NCBI GenBank assembly: GCA_937892955.1
Contig: CALBKH010000087.1
Location: 1 to 60,394, forward strand
Length of the DNA: 60,394 nt
DNA from: an uncultured Alphaproteobacteria bacterium
GTDB lineage: Bacteria > Pseudomonadota > Alphaproteobacteria > Rhizobiales > Ancalomicrobiaceae
Direction of reading: 5' to 3'
Below, piece after piece: positions 42,190 through 51,078 of this stretch; the first letter of the stretch is position 1, and every line of letters starts with the position of its first letter. Under the pieces are notes generated by a model that worked only from the letters and a program-made list of their open reading frames with translations, ran no database searches and was not told where the DNA came from. Both the position numbers and the translations under genes were made by a program.

Positions 42190-42939
42190 TCACCGCGGAG
42201 CGATGATGCGCACGGCCACCGCCGGGTCGTAACCTGCGGCCCGCGGACCGGCCATGCCGTTCATGAAGGCCCGCGTCCGCGGCGACGGCGCGAGGTATTC
42301 GGAGACCGGCAGAACCCCACCTCCCGTCGCCACCCACTCGAAATCGGCGCCGCTGTCGCGCAGGAACTCCCAGAAAGCGGCGATCTCGTTGTCCAGACAT
42401 TCGGGATAGTGGAGAAGCTCGTCGAAGACGACGACGCATCCGGGCCGGATCATCGGCGCGCAATGCCGAAAGACGGTGCGCGTCGAGGAATAGAGGTCGC
42501 AATCGATGTGGAGCAACGCCAGATGCTCACCGGCATGCGCCGCGACGAAGTCGGGGAGCGTGTCCTCGAAGAACCCCTTCGATAGGACGACGTTGGCCGG
42601 AACCTCGGGTAGGCGTCCGCCGGTCGAGAAGTCCTGGCGCCAATCCTTGCGGCCGTCTTCAGGAAAGCCCTCGAAGGAATCGAAACCGTAGATCTGCCGG
42701 TCCGGGAAACGGCGCGCCATCATCCGGATGGTGGTGCCCTGATAGACTCCGAATTCGGCGATCAGTCCGTTCGGATCGATGGGCACCCGCCCGAGGCAGT
42801 AACGCAGGGTGTCGTGTTTGCTGCGCCACGACCGACGCCACCAGGGAACCCTGTGACGCGCGAGCAGCGGCAACCGCTCCTCCAGGAAGGCCAGATAGGC
42901 CGGGTCCTTCACGGTGGCACGCGGGCTCTCTGGGGTCAT
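42190..42939 (-). CDS. TylF/MycF-like class I SAM-dependent O-methyltransferase
   Basis: A 249-residue methyltransferase. Seen: NGLIAEFGVYQGTTIRMMAR (about 57-76, SAM-binding motif I with the acidic Glu), IYGFDSFEGFPEDG, LLHIDCDLYSSTRTVF and VVVFDELLHYPE, the order and metal-site pattern of the TylF (macrocin O-methyltransferase) family. Members methylate sugars or other small molecules. It lies between lon and clpX on the same strand, an unusual insertion into this housekeeping block. A terminator separates it from clpX. Substrate unknown. Confidence 0.86.
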   Translation of the reverse strand: MTPESPRATVKDPAYLAFLEERLPLLARHRVPWWRRSWRSKHDTLRYCLGRVPIDPNGLIAEFGVYQGTTIRMMARRFPDRQIYGFDSFEGFPEDGRKDWRQDFSTGGRLPEVPANVVLSKGFFEDTLPDFVAAHAGEHLALLHIDCDLYSSTRTVFRHCAPMIRPGCVVVFDELLHYPECLDNEIAAFWEFLRDSGADFEWVATGGGVLPVSEYLAPSPRTRAFMNGMAGPRAAGYDPAVAVRIIAPR

Positions 42940-42984
42940 GGGAAGCTCCGACGTCGCGGACTCGGCCGCGCCCCGAAAACGATA

Positions 42985-43018
42985 CGGCCGCCCGAACCGA
43001 ACGAACGGTGGGCGGCCG
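42985..43018 (-). terminator. Terminator after clpX
   Basis: CGGCCGCCC (42985-42993) pairs with GGGCGGCCG (43010-43018). In the minus direction TATCGTTTTC follows. The T-run is short, so termination may be partial. Confidence 0.65.
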
Positions 43019-43044
43019 CGAAAATCGATCGGCGAAGGCCCGGA

Positions 43045-44307
43045 TCAGGCCGAAGTGGCCGCCTCCGCCTCGTCCTCGTAGGTGTAGAGCGGACGGGCGT
43101 TGCCGGTCACGACCTCGGGCGAGATCACGATCTCCTTGACGCCCTTGAGGCCGGGCAGCTCGAACATGGTCTCGAGCAGGATACCCTCGAGGATCGAACG
43201 CAGGCCGCGCGCGCCGGTCTTGCGCTCGATCGCCTTGCGGGCGATCGCCTTCAGCGCGTCCTCGTGGAAGACGAGCTCGACGCCCTCCATCTCGAAGAGC
43301 CGCTGATACTGGCGGGCGAGCGCGTTCTTCGGCGCGGTCAGGATCTCGACCAGCGCGGCCTCGTCGAGGTCCTCCAGCGTCGCGATGATCGGCAGACGGC
43401 CGATGAACTCGGGGATCAGGCCGAACTTGACCAGATCCTCGGGCTCGACCTCGCGGAAGATCGCACCGGTGCGGCGGTCTTCCGGGGCCTGGACCTTGGC
43501 CTTGAAGCCGATCGAGGTGCCGCGACCGCGATCCGAGATGATGCGGTCGAGGCCGGCGAAGGCGCCGCCGACGATGAACAGGATGTTCGTCGTGTCGACC
43601 TGCAGGAACTCCTGCTGCGGATGCTTGCGGCCGCCCTGCGGCGGGACCGAAGCGACCGTGCCTTCCATGATCTTGAGGAGCGCCTGCTGGACGCCCTCGC
43701 CCGACACGTCGCGGGTGATCGACGGGTTGTCGGACTTGCGGCTGATCTTGTCGACCTCGTCGATGTAGACGATGCCGCGCTGCGCCCGCTCGACGTTGTA
43801 GTCGGCCGACTGCAGCAGCTTGAGGATGATGTTCTCGACATCCTCGCCGACGTAACCGGCCTCGGTCAGCGTCGTCGCGTCGGACATGGTGAACGGCACG
43901 TCGAGGATACGGGCGAGCGTCTGGGCCAGCAGCGTCTTACCCGTGCCGGTCGGACCGATCAGCAGGACGTTCGACTTCGCCAGCTCGACGTCGTTGTTCT
44001 TCGAGGCGTGGTTCAGCCGCTTGTAGTGATTGTGGACGGCGACCGACAGCACCTTCTTGGCGTGATCCTGGCCGATGACGTAGTCGTCGAGCACCTTGCG
44101 GATCTCGCGGGGCGTCGGGATGCCGTCGCGCGACTTCACCAGCGAAGACTTGTTCTCCTCGCGGATGATGTCCATGCACAGCTCGACGCATTCATCGCAG
44201 ATGAACACCGTCGGTCCGGCGATGAGTTTCCTGACTTCGTGTTGCGACTTGCCGCAGAACGAGCAGTAGAGAGTGTTCTTGGTGTCGCTTCCGGTGACTT
44301 TGCTCAT
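43045..44307 (-). CDS. clpX: ATP-dependent Clp protease ATP-binding subunit ClpX
   Basis: A 420-residue AAA+ unfoldase. The N-terminal zinc-binding domain has YCSFCGKSQ and ICDECVELC. Walker A is IGPTGTGKTLLAQ, Walker B is GIVYIDEVDK, and the pore loop region GYVGEDVENI is present. It partners with ClpP, encoded upstream. GAGGTCG precedes ATG 44307; a long upstream extension in the same frame has no family resemblance. Intact and of usual length. Confidence 0.98.
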   Translation of the reverse strand: MSKVTGSDTKNTLYCSFCGKSQHEVRKLIAGPTVFICDECVELCMDIIREENKSSLVKSRDGIPTPREIRKVLDDYVIGQDHAKKVLSVAVHNHYKRLNHASKNNDVELAKSNVLLIGPTGTGKTLLAQTLARILDVPFTMSDATTLTEAGYVGEDVENIILKLLQSADYNVERAQRGIVYIDEVDKISRKSDNPSITRDVSGEGVQQALLKIMEGTVASVPPQGGRKHPQQEFLQVDTTNILFIVGGAFAGLDRIISDRGRGTSIGFKAKVQAPEDRRTGAIFREVEPEDLVKFGLIPEFIGRLPIIATLEDLDEAALVEILTAPKNALARQYQRLFEMEGVELVFHEDALKAIARKAIERKTGARGLRSILEGILLETMFELPGLKGVKEIVISPEVVTGNARPLYTYEDEAEAATSA

Positions 44308-44676
44308 CGTCGACCTCGTATTCGCGGCCCTCTCGCGGAGCGCGTCCGGCGTCGCCGACGCCTTCCCTGCCCCACGCGGTCCCGCCACCTTGCCCGTGGC
44401 CGGAGCCGTGCGAATCCGCCTCCCCTTCGACCGATCGATGCTAGGGGGCAATGATCAAAGCCGTCTTAACGGTCGATCGCGTCCCTCGTGCGGCGGCGCC
44501 GCTCACATCTCATCCGTCGTCGGTCGGGCATCCTCCCACGAGGAGTGACCGCGCCATTCCATCCGCCGAAGCGGGCCGTCGTCTCCGCGACGCCCCGTCA
44601 TCGACCCGTCACACCGCGCGAGCGATGCGCACTTTTCGTCACGAAGCTCCGAACATGGGTCCGGACGCCCGCGAAA
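44308..44676. other. clpP-clpX intergenic region
   Basis: 369 bp without a gene. The most promoter-like part on the minus strand is around 44435-44475 (TTGATCATTG and CCCTAGCAT), which could serve clpX, but spacing is poor. No clear terminator for clpP is seen. Confidence 0.35.
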
Positions 44677-45309
44677 TCAACCCGCCGCCGCCTCGAGCGC
44701 CGAGCGCGAGGTGATGACGTCGTCGACCAGACCGAAGGATTTGGCGCCTTCGGCGGTCATGAAGTTGTCGCGTTCCAGCGCCTCGTGGATCGCCTCCAGC
44801 GTCTGCCCGGTGTGGGTGACGTAGATCTCGTTGAGGCGCTGCTTCAGCGACAGGATCTCCTGGGCGCGGATGGCGATGTCGGTCGCCTGACCGCGGAAAC
44901 CGGCCGAGGGCTGGTGCACCATGACGCGCGAGTTGGGCAGGCAGAAGCGCGAGCCCTTCTCGCCGGCGCACAAGAGCAGCGAGCCCATCGAGGCCGCCTG
45001 ACCGATGCACAGCGTCGACACCGCCGGCTTGATGAACTGCATCGTGTCGTAGATCGCCAGACCCGCCGTGACGGAACCGCCCGGCGAGTTGATGTACATG
45101 GCGATTTCCTTGTTCGGGTTCTCGGCTTCGAGGAACAGCAGCTGGGCGCAGACCAGCGTGGCCATGTAGTCCTCGACCGGCCCGGTGATGAAGATGATGC
45201 GTTCCTTGAGGAGCCGCGAATAGATGTCGTAGGCACGCTCGCCGCGGTTGGTGGTCTCCACCACCATCGGCACCAGCATGCTCATGTAGGTCTCGACCGG
45301 ATCCTGCAT
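44677..45309 (-). CDS. clpP: ATP-dependent Clp protease proteolytic subunit ClpP
   Basis: A 210-residue serine peptidase. The catalytic triad is visible as Ser107 in GQAASMGSLLL, His132 in VMVHQPSAG and Asp181 in ERDNFM. INSPGGSVTAGLAIYDTMQF is the conserved substrate-groove region. It forms the barrel that ClpX or ClpA feeds. AGGTGAG precedes ATG 45309; the in-frame extension upstream is not family-like. Confidence 0.98.
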   Translation of the reverse strand: MQDPVETYMSMLVPMVVETTNRGERAYDIYSRLLKERIIFITGPVEDYMATLVCAQLLFLEAENPNKEIAMYINSPGGSVTAGLAIYDTMQFIKPAVSTLCIGQAASMGSLLLCAGEKGSRFCLPNSRVMVHQPSAGFRGQATDIAIRAQEILSLKQRLNEIYVTHTGQTLEAIHEALERDNFMTAEGAKSFGLVDDVITSRSALEAAAG

Positions 45310-45434
45310 CGGCTCACCTGAACGTTCTTCGAACCAACCCGTCTCGGCGACGAGCGTCGCGAGCGGCGTCTTCGATCCGCCTCGACCGCGCCGGGAGACG
45401 GAGCGATCGCGGGCGAACCCGTGTTTTTCGATAC

Positions 45435-45463
45435 ATATAGCTTGGGGGTCGGAGAAGGAAGGG
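45435..45463 (-). promoter_or_regulatory. Candidate clpP promoter
   Basis: CTATAT (45440-45435, minus strand) is a good -10. The -35 position falls in a CCTTCC sequence that is a poor sigma-70 match, so a heat-shock sigma or an activator could be involved. Confidence 0.3.
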
Positions 45464-45585
45464 GCGCGGGCGACGTCGCCCCGACGACCGACCGATATCG
45501 TCAACGCGCTTCCGGCGCCACGAATTCGCCTTTGCGACCAACGCCTTGGCGATCCATGATGGTGAGCCTCGCCCCCTGACGACGA

Positions 45586-45608
45586 CGGCCCGCCGGAGAG
45601 GCGGGCCG
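45586..45608. terminator. Hairpin after trigger factor gene
   Basis: CGGCCCGCC, loop GGAGA, complement GGCGGGCCG, 47 bp after the tig stop. No T-run is present on the minus strand, so it may be a stability hairpin. Confidence 0.45.
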
Positions 45609-45654
45609 CACATCGGATCACGTCTGCGAGAAGGACGTTCGAATCGGCGTTCGA

Positions 45655-47001
45655 TCACGCCTCCTCGTCTTCCTTCAGCAGCTCTTCCTTGGTCACTTCC
45701 TTGTCGGAGACCTTGGCCTCGGAGACGATCAGGTCGACGACCTTCTCCTCGAAGATCGGGGCGCGCAGCGAGGCGAGCGCCATGGCGTTCGAACGGAAGT
45801 AGTCGAACACCTGCTTCTCCTGACCCGGGAACTGGCGAGCCCGCTCGATCATGGCACGCGACACTTCCTCGTCGGTGACCTTGATCTCACGCTTCTCGCC
45901 GACCTCGGAGAGAACCAGACCGAGGCGGACGCGACGCTCGGCGATCTTGCGATAGTCGGCCTTGGCCTCGTCCTCGGTGGTGCCCTCGTCGGCGAAGCTC
46001 TTGCCGGTCTGAGCGAGTTCCTGCTGAGCCTGGGCCCAGATGTTCTCGAACTCGCCTTCGACGAGCTTGGAGGGCAGCTCGAAGGTGTACTGCTCGTCGA
46101 GCTTGTCGAGGAGCGCGCGCTTCACCTTGGCGCGGGTGGCGCCGGCGTACTGCGACGCGATCTGCTCCTTCACGATCTCCTGGAGCTTCTCGAGGCTCTC
46201 GAGACCGAGGCCCTTGGCCCACTCGTCGTCGACCACGAGGTCGCCCGGCGAGGCGACGCTCTTCACCTTGCAGGCGAATTCGGCGTCCTTGCCGGCGAGG
46301 TGAGCCGCGCCGTAGTCGGCCGGGAAGGCGACCTTGACGGTGACGTCGTCGCCGGTCTTGTGGCCGATCAGCTGATCCTCGAAGCCGGGGATGAACTGGC
46401 CCGAGCCGAGGACGAGGTCGACGTCGTCGGCCGAACCACCCTCGAAGGCGACGCCGTCGATGGTGCCGACGAAGTCGATCTTGACCTTGTCGCCCTTCTT
46501 CGCCTTGGCGGTCTTGGCGCGGTCGGTGAACGGACGGTTGCCCTCGGCGAGCTGGTCGATGCGCTCCTTGACCTCGTCGTCGGAGACGGTCACCACCGGG
46601 CGCTCGATCTCGATCGCGGTCCAGTCCAGGATCTCGAAGGTCGGCAGCAGTTCGTAGGAGGCGTTGAAGACGAGGTCGGCCTCACCGGCCACCACCTTCT
46701 CCGCGTCGCAGCCCTCGGCCAGCGCCACGTCGGGGTTCAGCGCCGGGCGCTCCTTGCGGCCCTCGACCACGTCGCGGATCGCCTCGCCGATGACGGAGTC
46801 GACGATCTTGGCCATCTCCTGGGCGCCGACGAGACGCTTGAGGTGAGCGGTCGGCACCTTGCCGGGGCGGAAGCCGTTGATGCGGACGGTATCCTTGAGC
46901 TCCACCAGACGCTTGTCGAGACGATCGACGAGGTCGGCCATCGGCACGGTGATGGAGAGTTCGCGCTTGAGGCCCTCGGAAAGGGTTTCGGTCACCTGCA
47001 T
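45655..47001 (-). CDS. tig: Trigger factor (ribosome-associated chaperone)
   Basis: A 448-residue chaperone. The N-terminal ribosome-binding domain has INGFRPGKVP (the GFRxGKxP signature, about 41-50). The middle FKBP-like prolyl isomerase domain has GDKVKIDFVGTIDGVAFEGG. The C-terminal helical arms end in an acidic tail (KEELLKEDEEA). ATG 47001 begins at MQVTETLSEGLKRELSI, the usual N-terminus; the longer frame is shadow. First gene of the tig-clpP-clpX-lon order. Confidence 0.98.
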   Translation of the reverse strand: MQVTETLSEGLKRELSITVPMADLVDRLDKRLVELKDTVRINGFRPGKVPTAHLKRLVGAQEMAKIVDSVIGEAIRDVVEGRKERPALNPDVALAEGCDAEKVVAGEADLVFNASYELLPTFEILDWTAIEIERPVVTVSDDEVKERIDQLAEGNRPFTDRAKTAKAKKGDKVKIDFVGTIDGVAFEGGSADDVDLVLGSGQFIPGFEDQLIGHKTGDDVTVKVAFPADYGAAHLAGKDAEFACKVKSVASPGDLVVDDEWAKGLGLESLEKLQEIVKEQIASQYAGATRAKVKRALLDKLDEQYTFELPSKLVEGEFENIWAQAQQELAQTGKSFADEGTTEDEAKADYRKIAERRVRLGLVLSEVGEKREIKVTDEEVSRAMIERARQFPGQEKQVFDYFRSNAMALASLRAPIFEEKVVDLIVSEAKVSDKEVTKEELLKEDEEA

Positions 47002-47337
47002 GGGATCGACGTCCTGGATGAAATCGTTGTGTCGCGGAAACGGGCGGACGACGCGCGCATGCGCACGGCCACGAGTCCGAACCCGCCGTGGTGGGGCTTC
47101 ATAAGCGTGGGGAGACGGAAGGACAAGGGAAAAAAGCGGTCCGGCGCGCTTGTGCGACGGTATCGACGGTCTCGAGCCGAAGGTTCGGGCCGTCGGGCGG
47201 CGTCTTCGACGACGGCGACGTCCCAGACGCGTGACGGCCCCGGTTCTTCGGCTCGCACGACGGTTTTCGCCCATCCCGACTGCGCCACCCGACACGGGAC
47301 GGTGTCGCAGCGTCGGCATTCCGTCGCCGCGAGGGGA
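47002..47337. other. Region upstream of tig
   Basis: 336 bp between tig and the SGNH hydrolase gene on the same strand. It holds a well-spaced promoter at 47098-47126. No other gene or strong hairpin is seen. Confidence 0.5.
47098..47126 (-). promoter_or_regulatory. Candidate tig promoter
   Basis: TTGTCC (47126-47121) and TATGAA (47103-47098) on the minus strand, with 17 bp between. The start point would be near 47091, giving a leader of about 90 nt. Confidence 0.5.
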
Positions 47338-48150
47338 TCACTTCGCGGCGACCGAGCCGGCGGACGCCTTGTCGAGCAGGTCGGCGAGGAGATTGGCGAT
47401 GCAGTCGTAGGCCCAATCGTTCATGTGCAGGCCGTCGGCGGTGATGAAGGTGTCCATCGGATAGCGCTGGCCCTCGGCCCAGTTGCGCATGATGGAGAAG
47501 CGATCGAAGACGTCGACGTCGAGCTCGCGCCCGATCACCTCGACCAGATCGTTCATCGCCAGGTGATCCGGCCGGGCGAGGACCCGCGGCGAATACTGCG
47601 GGTTCATCAGCAGCACGTCGGCCCCTTGGGCGCGCAGCCGCCGGATCCCGGAGCGGACGTCGAGGAACACCGGCCACATGTCGTGGCCGTTGAGCAGCGT
47701 GTTGGTCCCGGCCTGCCAGATGACCAGATCGGGCTTCTCGTCGAGCACGTCGATCTCGAACCGCAGCATCATCTCGCGCGTCTCGTTGCCGTTGACGCCG
47801 CGGTTCACCACGGTGATCGCATTCTTCGGATGGCGGCGGCGCAGTTCGCTCTGGAGGCGCGCCGGATACGTCGTTTCGGGCGTCGACGCACCGAACCCGA
47901 GGGTCGACGACGATCCGAAGGCGAGGATCTTGAGCGGACCACCGTCGGCCAGACGCGCCGCGACATGCGGCAACGGCCGTTGCAGGCGCAGGAGAGAGGC
48001 GGGCGCCGAACAGGTCGGCCCCTTGGCGAGCATTTCGGCGCGCGCGCTCGCCGTCGCCATCAGGAACGTGGTGACCGCGACGAGAAGTGCGCTCGCGATC
48101 GACATCGTCTTCCCCGACTTCCCACTTCCGAACAACCGATCCTTCCGCAT
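47338..48150 (-). CDS. Secreted SGNH/GDSL-family hydrolase
   Basis: A 270-residue exported esterase-like protein. A signal peptide (about 1-38, ending ASARA) precedes four recognisable SGNH blocks: KILAFGSSSTLGFGA (block I Ser), VNRGVNGNET (block II Gly), VIWQAGTNTLL (block III Asn) and ADGLHMNDWAY (block V Asp and His). All catalytic positions are present. GGAGGG precedes ATG 48150. It is third in an apparent opgC-SGNH-SGNH unit (64 bp from the next gene). Likely acts on acyl groups of an envelope glycan, by context. Confidence 0.88.
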   Translation of the reverse strand: MRKDRLFGSGKSGKTMSIASALLVAVTTFLMATASARAEMLAKGPTCSAPASLLRLQRPLPHVAARLADGGPLKILAFGSSSTLGFGASTPETTYPARLQSELRRRHPKNAITVVNRGVNGNETREMMLRFEIDVLDEKPDLVIWQAGTNTLLNGHDMWPVFLDVRSGIRRLRAQGADVLLMNPQYSPRVLARPDHLAMNDLVEVIGRELDVDVFDRFSIMRNWAEGQRYPMDTFITADGLHMNDWAYDCIANLLADLLDKASAGSVAAK

Positions 48151-48214
48151 CGTTCCCTCCGGATCCGCCGATCTTTCGCCGACGTTCGATCTCGCCCTTC
48201 CCGCTCCTCGCGCC

Positions 48215-49009
48215 TCACCGCTTGTCCGGCGACCGCGCCGGCGGCGTGATCTTGGCGCGACCGAAGATGCCGGTCGCCAGAGAGCGTGCGAGGTATTCCG
48301 CCATGCAATTGTAGCTCGTCGCCGTGAGTTCCGTGTCGGTCTCGGGCAGTCGCGCGCTCTGCTGGATCTTGGCCAGCGTCTCCATCACCTCGTAGCGGCT
48401 GATCCGCAGCACGTTCTCGGTCTTCGCCACCTCCACGACCTTGCCACGCACCGCCTGATAGTGCGGATCGCGGGCGAGGGCGCGCGAATAATGCAATCCG
48501 ATCAGCACCGTGTCCACATCGTGCTCGCGCAGCCAGCCGATCGTGTCACGCAGGGTCTGGCCGAATTCTTGCGGGTCGACACCGGCGAGCGCGTCGGCGG
48601 TCCCGACCTGCCAGAAGACGACGTCGGGCCCGCTGCGCGCCGTCTCGAGTTTGATGCGCTCGGCGGCGTCGCGCGCCAACTCGCCGGAGACGCCGCGCTG
48701 GACGATGACGACGTCGAGCCCCTTGAACGTCTGCTCGAGGAAGGTCTCGACCAGCGCGAAGTAGTCGCCGCCCTTGCGACCGACGCCGAGCGCCGATCCG
48801 CCGATCGCCAACGCCACCACTTTCTTCCGTTCGCTCAGGGCCTTGGCGATGGCGGGCAGCGGCGCGACAGAAGCGACCTCGGCATCGGGGGCGACGCATT
48901 CGGGCGGGATCGGCGCCATCGCCGGCGCGCTCTCCTCGGCCGCACGCGGGGTCGACGCCCCGGCGATCAGCGCGACGAGAACCACCAGGATCGGAACCAA
49001 TGTTCTCAT
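48215..49009 (-). CDS. Secreted SGNH-like protein lacking catalytic residues
   Basis: A 264-residue exported paralogue of the next gene. A signal peptide (about 1-23) is followed by VALAIGGSALGVGRKGGDYF (block I Ser kept) and IVQRGVSGELARDA (block II). Block III reads VFWQVGTADAL, with Ala or Asp where Asn is expected, and block V reads TATSYNCMAEY, so the usual Asp-x-x-His is missing. I infer a non-catalytic or altered protein. Its start overlaps the opgC stop by four bases, so the two are coupled. Confidence 0.8.
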   Translation of the reverse strand: MRTLVPILVVLVALIAGASTPRAAEESAPAMAPIPPECVAPDAEVASVAPLPAIAKALSERKKVVALAIGGSALGVGRKGGDYFALVETFLEQTFKGLDVVIVQRGVSGELARDAAERIKLETARSGPDVVFWQVGTADALAGVDPQEFGQTLRDTIGWLREHDVDTVLIGLHYSRALARDPHYQAVRGKVVEVAKTENVLRISRYEVMETLAKIQQSARLPETDTELTATSYNCMAEYLARSLATGIFGRAKITPPARSPDKR

Positions 49010-50085
49010 CGCGCACGCTCCCACCAGTCCGCGGCTCGGGCCGCCATGAACAGAACCGCGATGCCGGCCAGGACGAAGACCGTATCGAAGACGAGACCAC
49101 CGCGCGCCGCGAAGCGGCCGATCTGTCCGGCGAGGCTCAGGATCGAGCCGATGCAGAAGACCAGCAGCGAATTGCGTCCGAGGAGGGAAAGCGCACCCGC
49201 GAGCGGACCGGCCCAGCGGGCGATGTGGGGATAGAGGCCGGACAGCGCCGTCACCAGCATCAGGAACTGGACGAGCCGCAACGGGCTCAGGAAGCTCTTG
49301 GCGTCGACGAACAGCAGATGCGGCTCGGGGACCCGCGTCGGATCGACCGCGATCCCCTTCACCCGCAACACCGCCGCGACGACGACCAACGGGATCGCGA
49401 CCCAGCGCAGCGTGGCGAGATGGCGGCGGACCCGGCCGCCGGGACCAGTCCCCCGCGCCAGCAGGAAGCCGAGGACGAAATCGAACTGCCAGCACAAGGG
49501 GTTGAAGAACCACTCGCCTTCCGAGGGCCAGGTGCGGAAGGTGGTCTCGGTGACCAGCGCGCCGAGCCACAGGGCGAAGGAGAGCGGCAACAGCGCGTTC
49601 GGCCATCGCCGATGGATCAGCGCGATGCCGGGCGAGGCCGTCAACAACACCACGTAGAGCGGCAGGATGTCGAAATAGCCGAGCTGATGGGTGAGCAGCA
49701 CCAGCCCGACGTGGGTGTCGACGGGATCGTAGAACACCGAGGCCGCGTTGAACCATTCGAGGATCAGCGGGTTGTCGAGCCATCGCGCCGAGACCGCCAA
49801 CATGGCGATCGCCATCATGACGATGACCATGTGGGCGGCGTAGAGCTTGCCGGCGCGCAACAACAGGCGACCGATCAGGCGCGGCGTCGGGCGCGGATCG
49901 TCGGGCGGCCCGACGACATGGGTGAGCGACCACCCGGCGAGGAACACGAAGAGTTCGGCCGAATCCGACTGGGACAGCGCTTTGTGAGTGAAGTGCTCGT
50001 AGAAATTGCCGGGGATGTGATTGACGAAGATCTCGATCAGGGCGAAGCCCCGCCAGAAATCGACGGCGTTGGCGGCGCGGCTCAT
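49006..50085 (-). CDS. opgC: OpgC-family membrane acyltransferase
   Basis: A 359-residue inner-membrane protein with about ten hydrophobic segments. The N-terminal block AVDFWRGFALIEIFVNHIPG (about 7-26), then SAELFVFLAGWSL, identifies the OpgC family, related to acyltransferase 3. OpgC proteins add succinyl groups to periplasmic glucans in proteobacteria. The ATG at 50085 opens the conserved block. It heads a coupled unit with two SGNH-like genes. The exact glycan and acyl donor are inferred from family only. Confidence 0.88.
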   Translation of the reverse strand: MSRAANAVDFWRGFALIEIFVNHIPGNFYEHFTHKALSQSDSAELFVFLAGWSLTHVVGPPDDPRPTPRLIGRLLLRAGKLYAAHMVIVMMAIAMLAVSARWLDNPLILEWFNAASVFYDPVDTHVGLVLLTHQLGYFDILPLYVVLLTASPGIALIHRRWPNALLPLSFALWLGALVTETTFRTWPSEGEWFFNPLCWQFDFVLGFLLARGTGPGGRVRRHLATLRWVAIPLVVVAAVLRVKGIAVDPTRVPEPHLLFVDAKSFLSPLRLVQFLMLVTALSGLYPHIARWAGPLAGALSLLGRNSLLVFCIGSILSLAGQIGRFAARGGLVFDTVFVLAGIAVLFMAARAADWWERAR

Positions 50086-50429
50086 GCGAAGCCACCTCGA
50101 ACGGCAGGTCCGGACGCGGCGTCGCGAGCCCGGCGATCCATGCCGCGCCGTCCGCGCCACACCGAGGTGATCGACACCATGTTCCCGAGATCCTCGCCCC
50201 GGCGGGGACGCCGCACCCACTTCCCTCGCCCGACCGGGCCGGGCATCCCGCGCGCGCCGTACGGGCGGCGCCACGATAGGCACGCCGCCGCGTCGCCGAC
50301 AAGCGGAATGTCGGGGACCGTCGCGGCCGCCGCCGCCACCGCACTTGCCACGCCGGCCCGCCTGCTCCACCGTCGCCGCACGGCCGTCTCCGGCGGTCGC
50401 GAAACCCCTCGATCCGGGACGAACCGCGC
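50086..50429. other. Divergent region between opgC and DUF2585 gene
   Basis: 344 bp, very GC-rich, without a recognisable gene. It must hold both promoters, but I see no clear -35/-10 pairs, inverted repeats or regulatory RNA. Confidence 0.4.
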
Positions 50430-51026
50430 GTGACGTCGACCGCCACCCTCCGCCCTCTCCTCGCCGTCGCCGCGGTCCTCGCCGCCGCGCTGACGCTGCA
50501 GGGGCTGGTGCTCCATGCCATGGGCCAACCGACGCTGTGCGCCTGCGGCGTGGTCCGACTCTGGGTGGGCGACGTGCTCGGCCCGGAGAACTCTCAACAG
50601 CTCACCGACTGGTATTCCTTCAGCCACGTCATCCACGGGATGATCTTCTACGCGGCGACCCGCTTCGCCCTGCCGCGGGCGTCGATCGTGTCGAGGCTGG
50701 CGATCGCGCTCGGCCTCGAGGTCGGTTGGGAACTCGTCGAGAATTCGCCGATGGTGATCGACCGCTACCGGATGCAGGCGCTCGCCCAGGGCTATTCCGG
50801 CGACAGCGTGATCAATTCGCTGTCCGACACGGTGATGGCGGCGATCGGCTTCGCCCTCGCCCGCGTCCTGCCGGCGCGCGGCACCGTCGCTCTCGCCCTC
50901 GCCTTCGAGATCTTCACCGCGGTGACGATCCGCGACAACCTCACCCTCAACGTGATCCAGCTGATCCATCCGGTCGACGCGATCGCCGGCTGGCAGAAGG
51001 GCCTCGCCGGCCCCTCGTCCCCTTGA
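50430..51026 (+). CDS. DUF2585 (UPF0314) membrane protein
   Basis: A 198-residue protein with about four to five hydrophobic segments and the family stretches CACGVVRLWVGDVLGPENSQ, QLTDWYSFSHVIHGMIFY and ALGLEVGWELVENSPMVIDR (about 87-106). These conserved polar residues within membrane segments mark DUF2585, a family found mainly in alphaproteobacteria with no known role. The start is GTG at 50430; no ATG is placed correctly. It is divergent from opgC and convergent with a diguanylate cyclase gene. Confidence 0.85.
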   Translation: MTSTATLRPLLAVAAVLAAALTLQGLVLHAMGQPTLCACGVVRLWVGDVLGPENSQQLTDWYSFSHVIHGMIFYAATRFALPRASIVSRLAIALGLEVGWELVENSPMVIDRYRMQALAQGYSGDSVINSLSDTVMAAIGFALARVLPARGTVALALAFEIFTAVTIRDNLTLNVIQLIHPVDAIAGWQKGLAGPSSP

Positions 51027-51078
51027 TCGGGTCCGCGCCGGCGTCGCGCCGGAAGGCCCGTCCGGCCTGCGGCGCGGA

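Larger units (their letters stand above)
45310..45654. other. tig-clpP intergenic region
   Basis: 345 bp without a gene. It holds a hairpin after tig (45586-45608) and a CTATAT -10-like sequence at 45440-45435 upstream of clpP. Confidence 0.45.

Noticed and set aside
41804..45654. CIRCE (HrcA) element near lon, clpX or clpP
   Set aside because: No TTAGCACTC-N9-GAGTGCTAA or close variant was seen in these intergenic regions.
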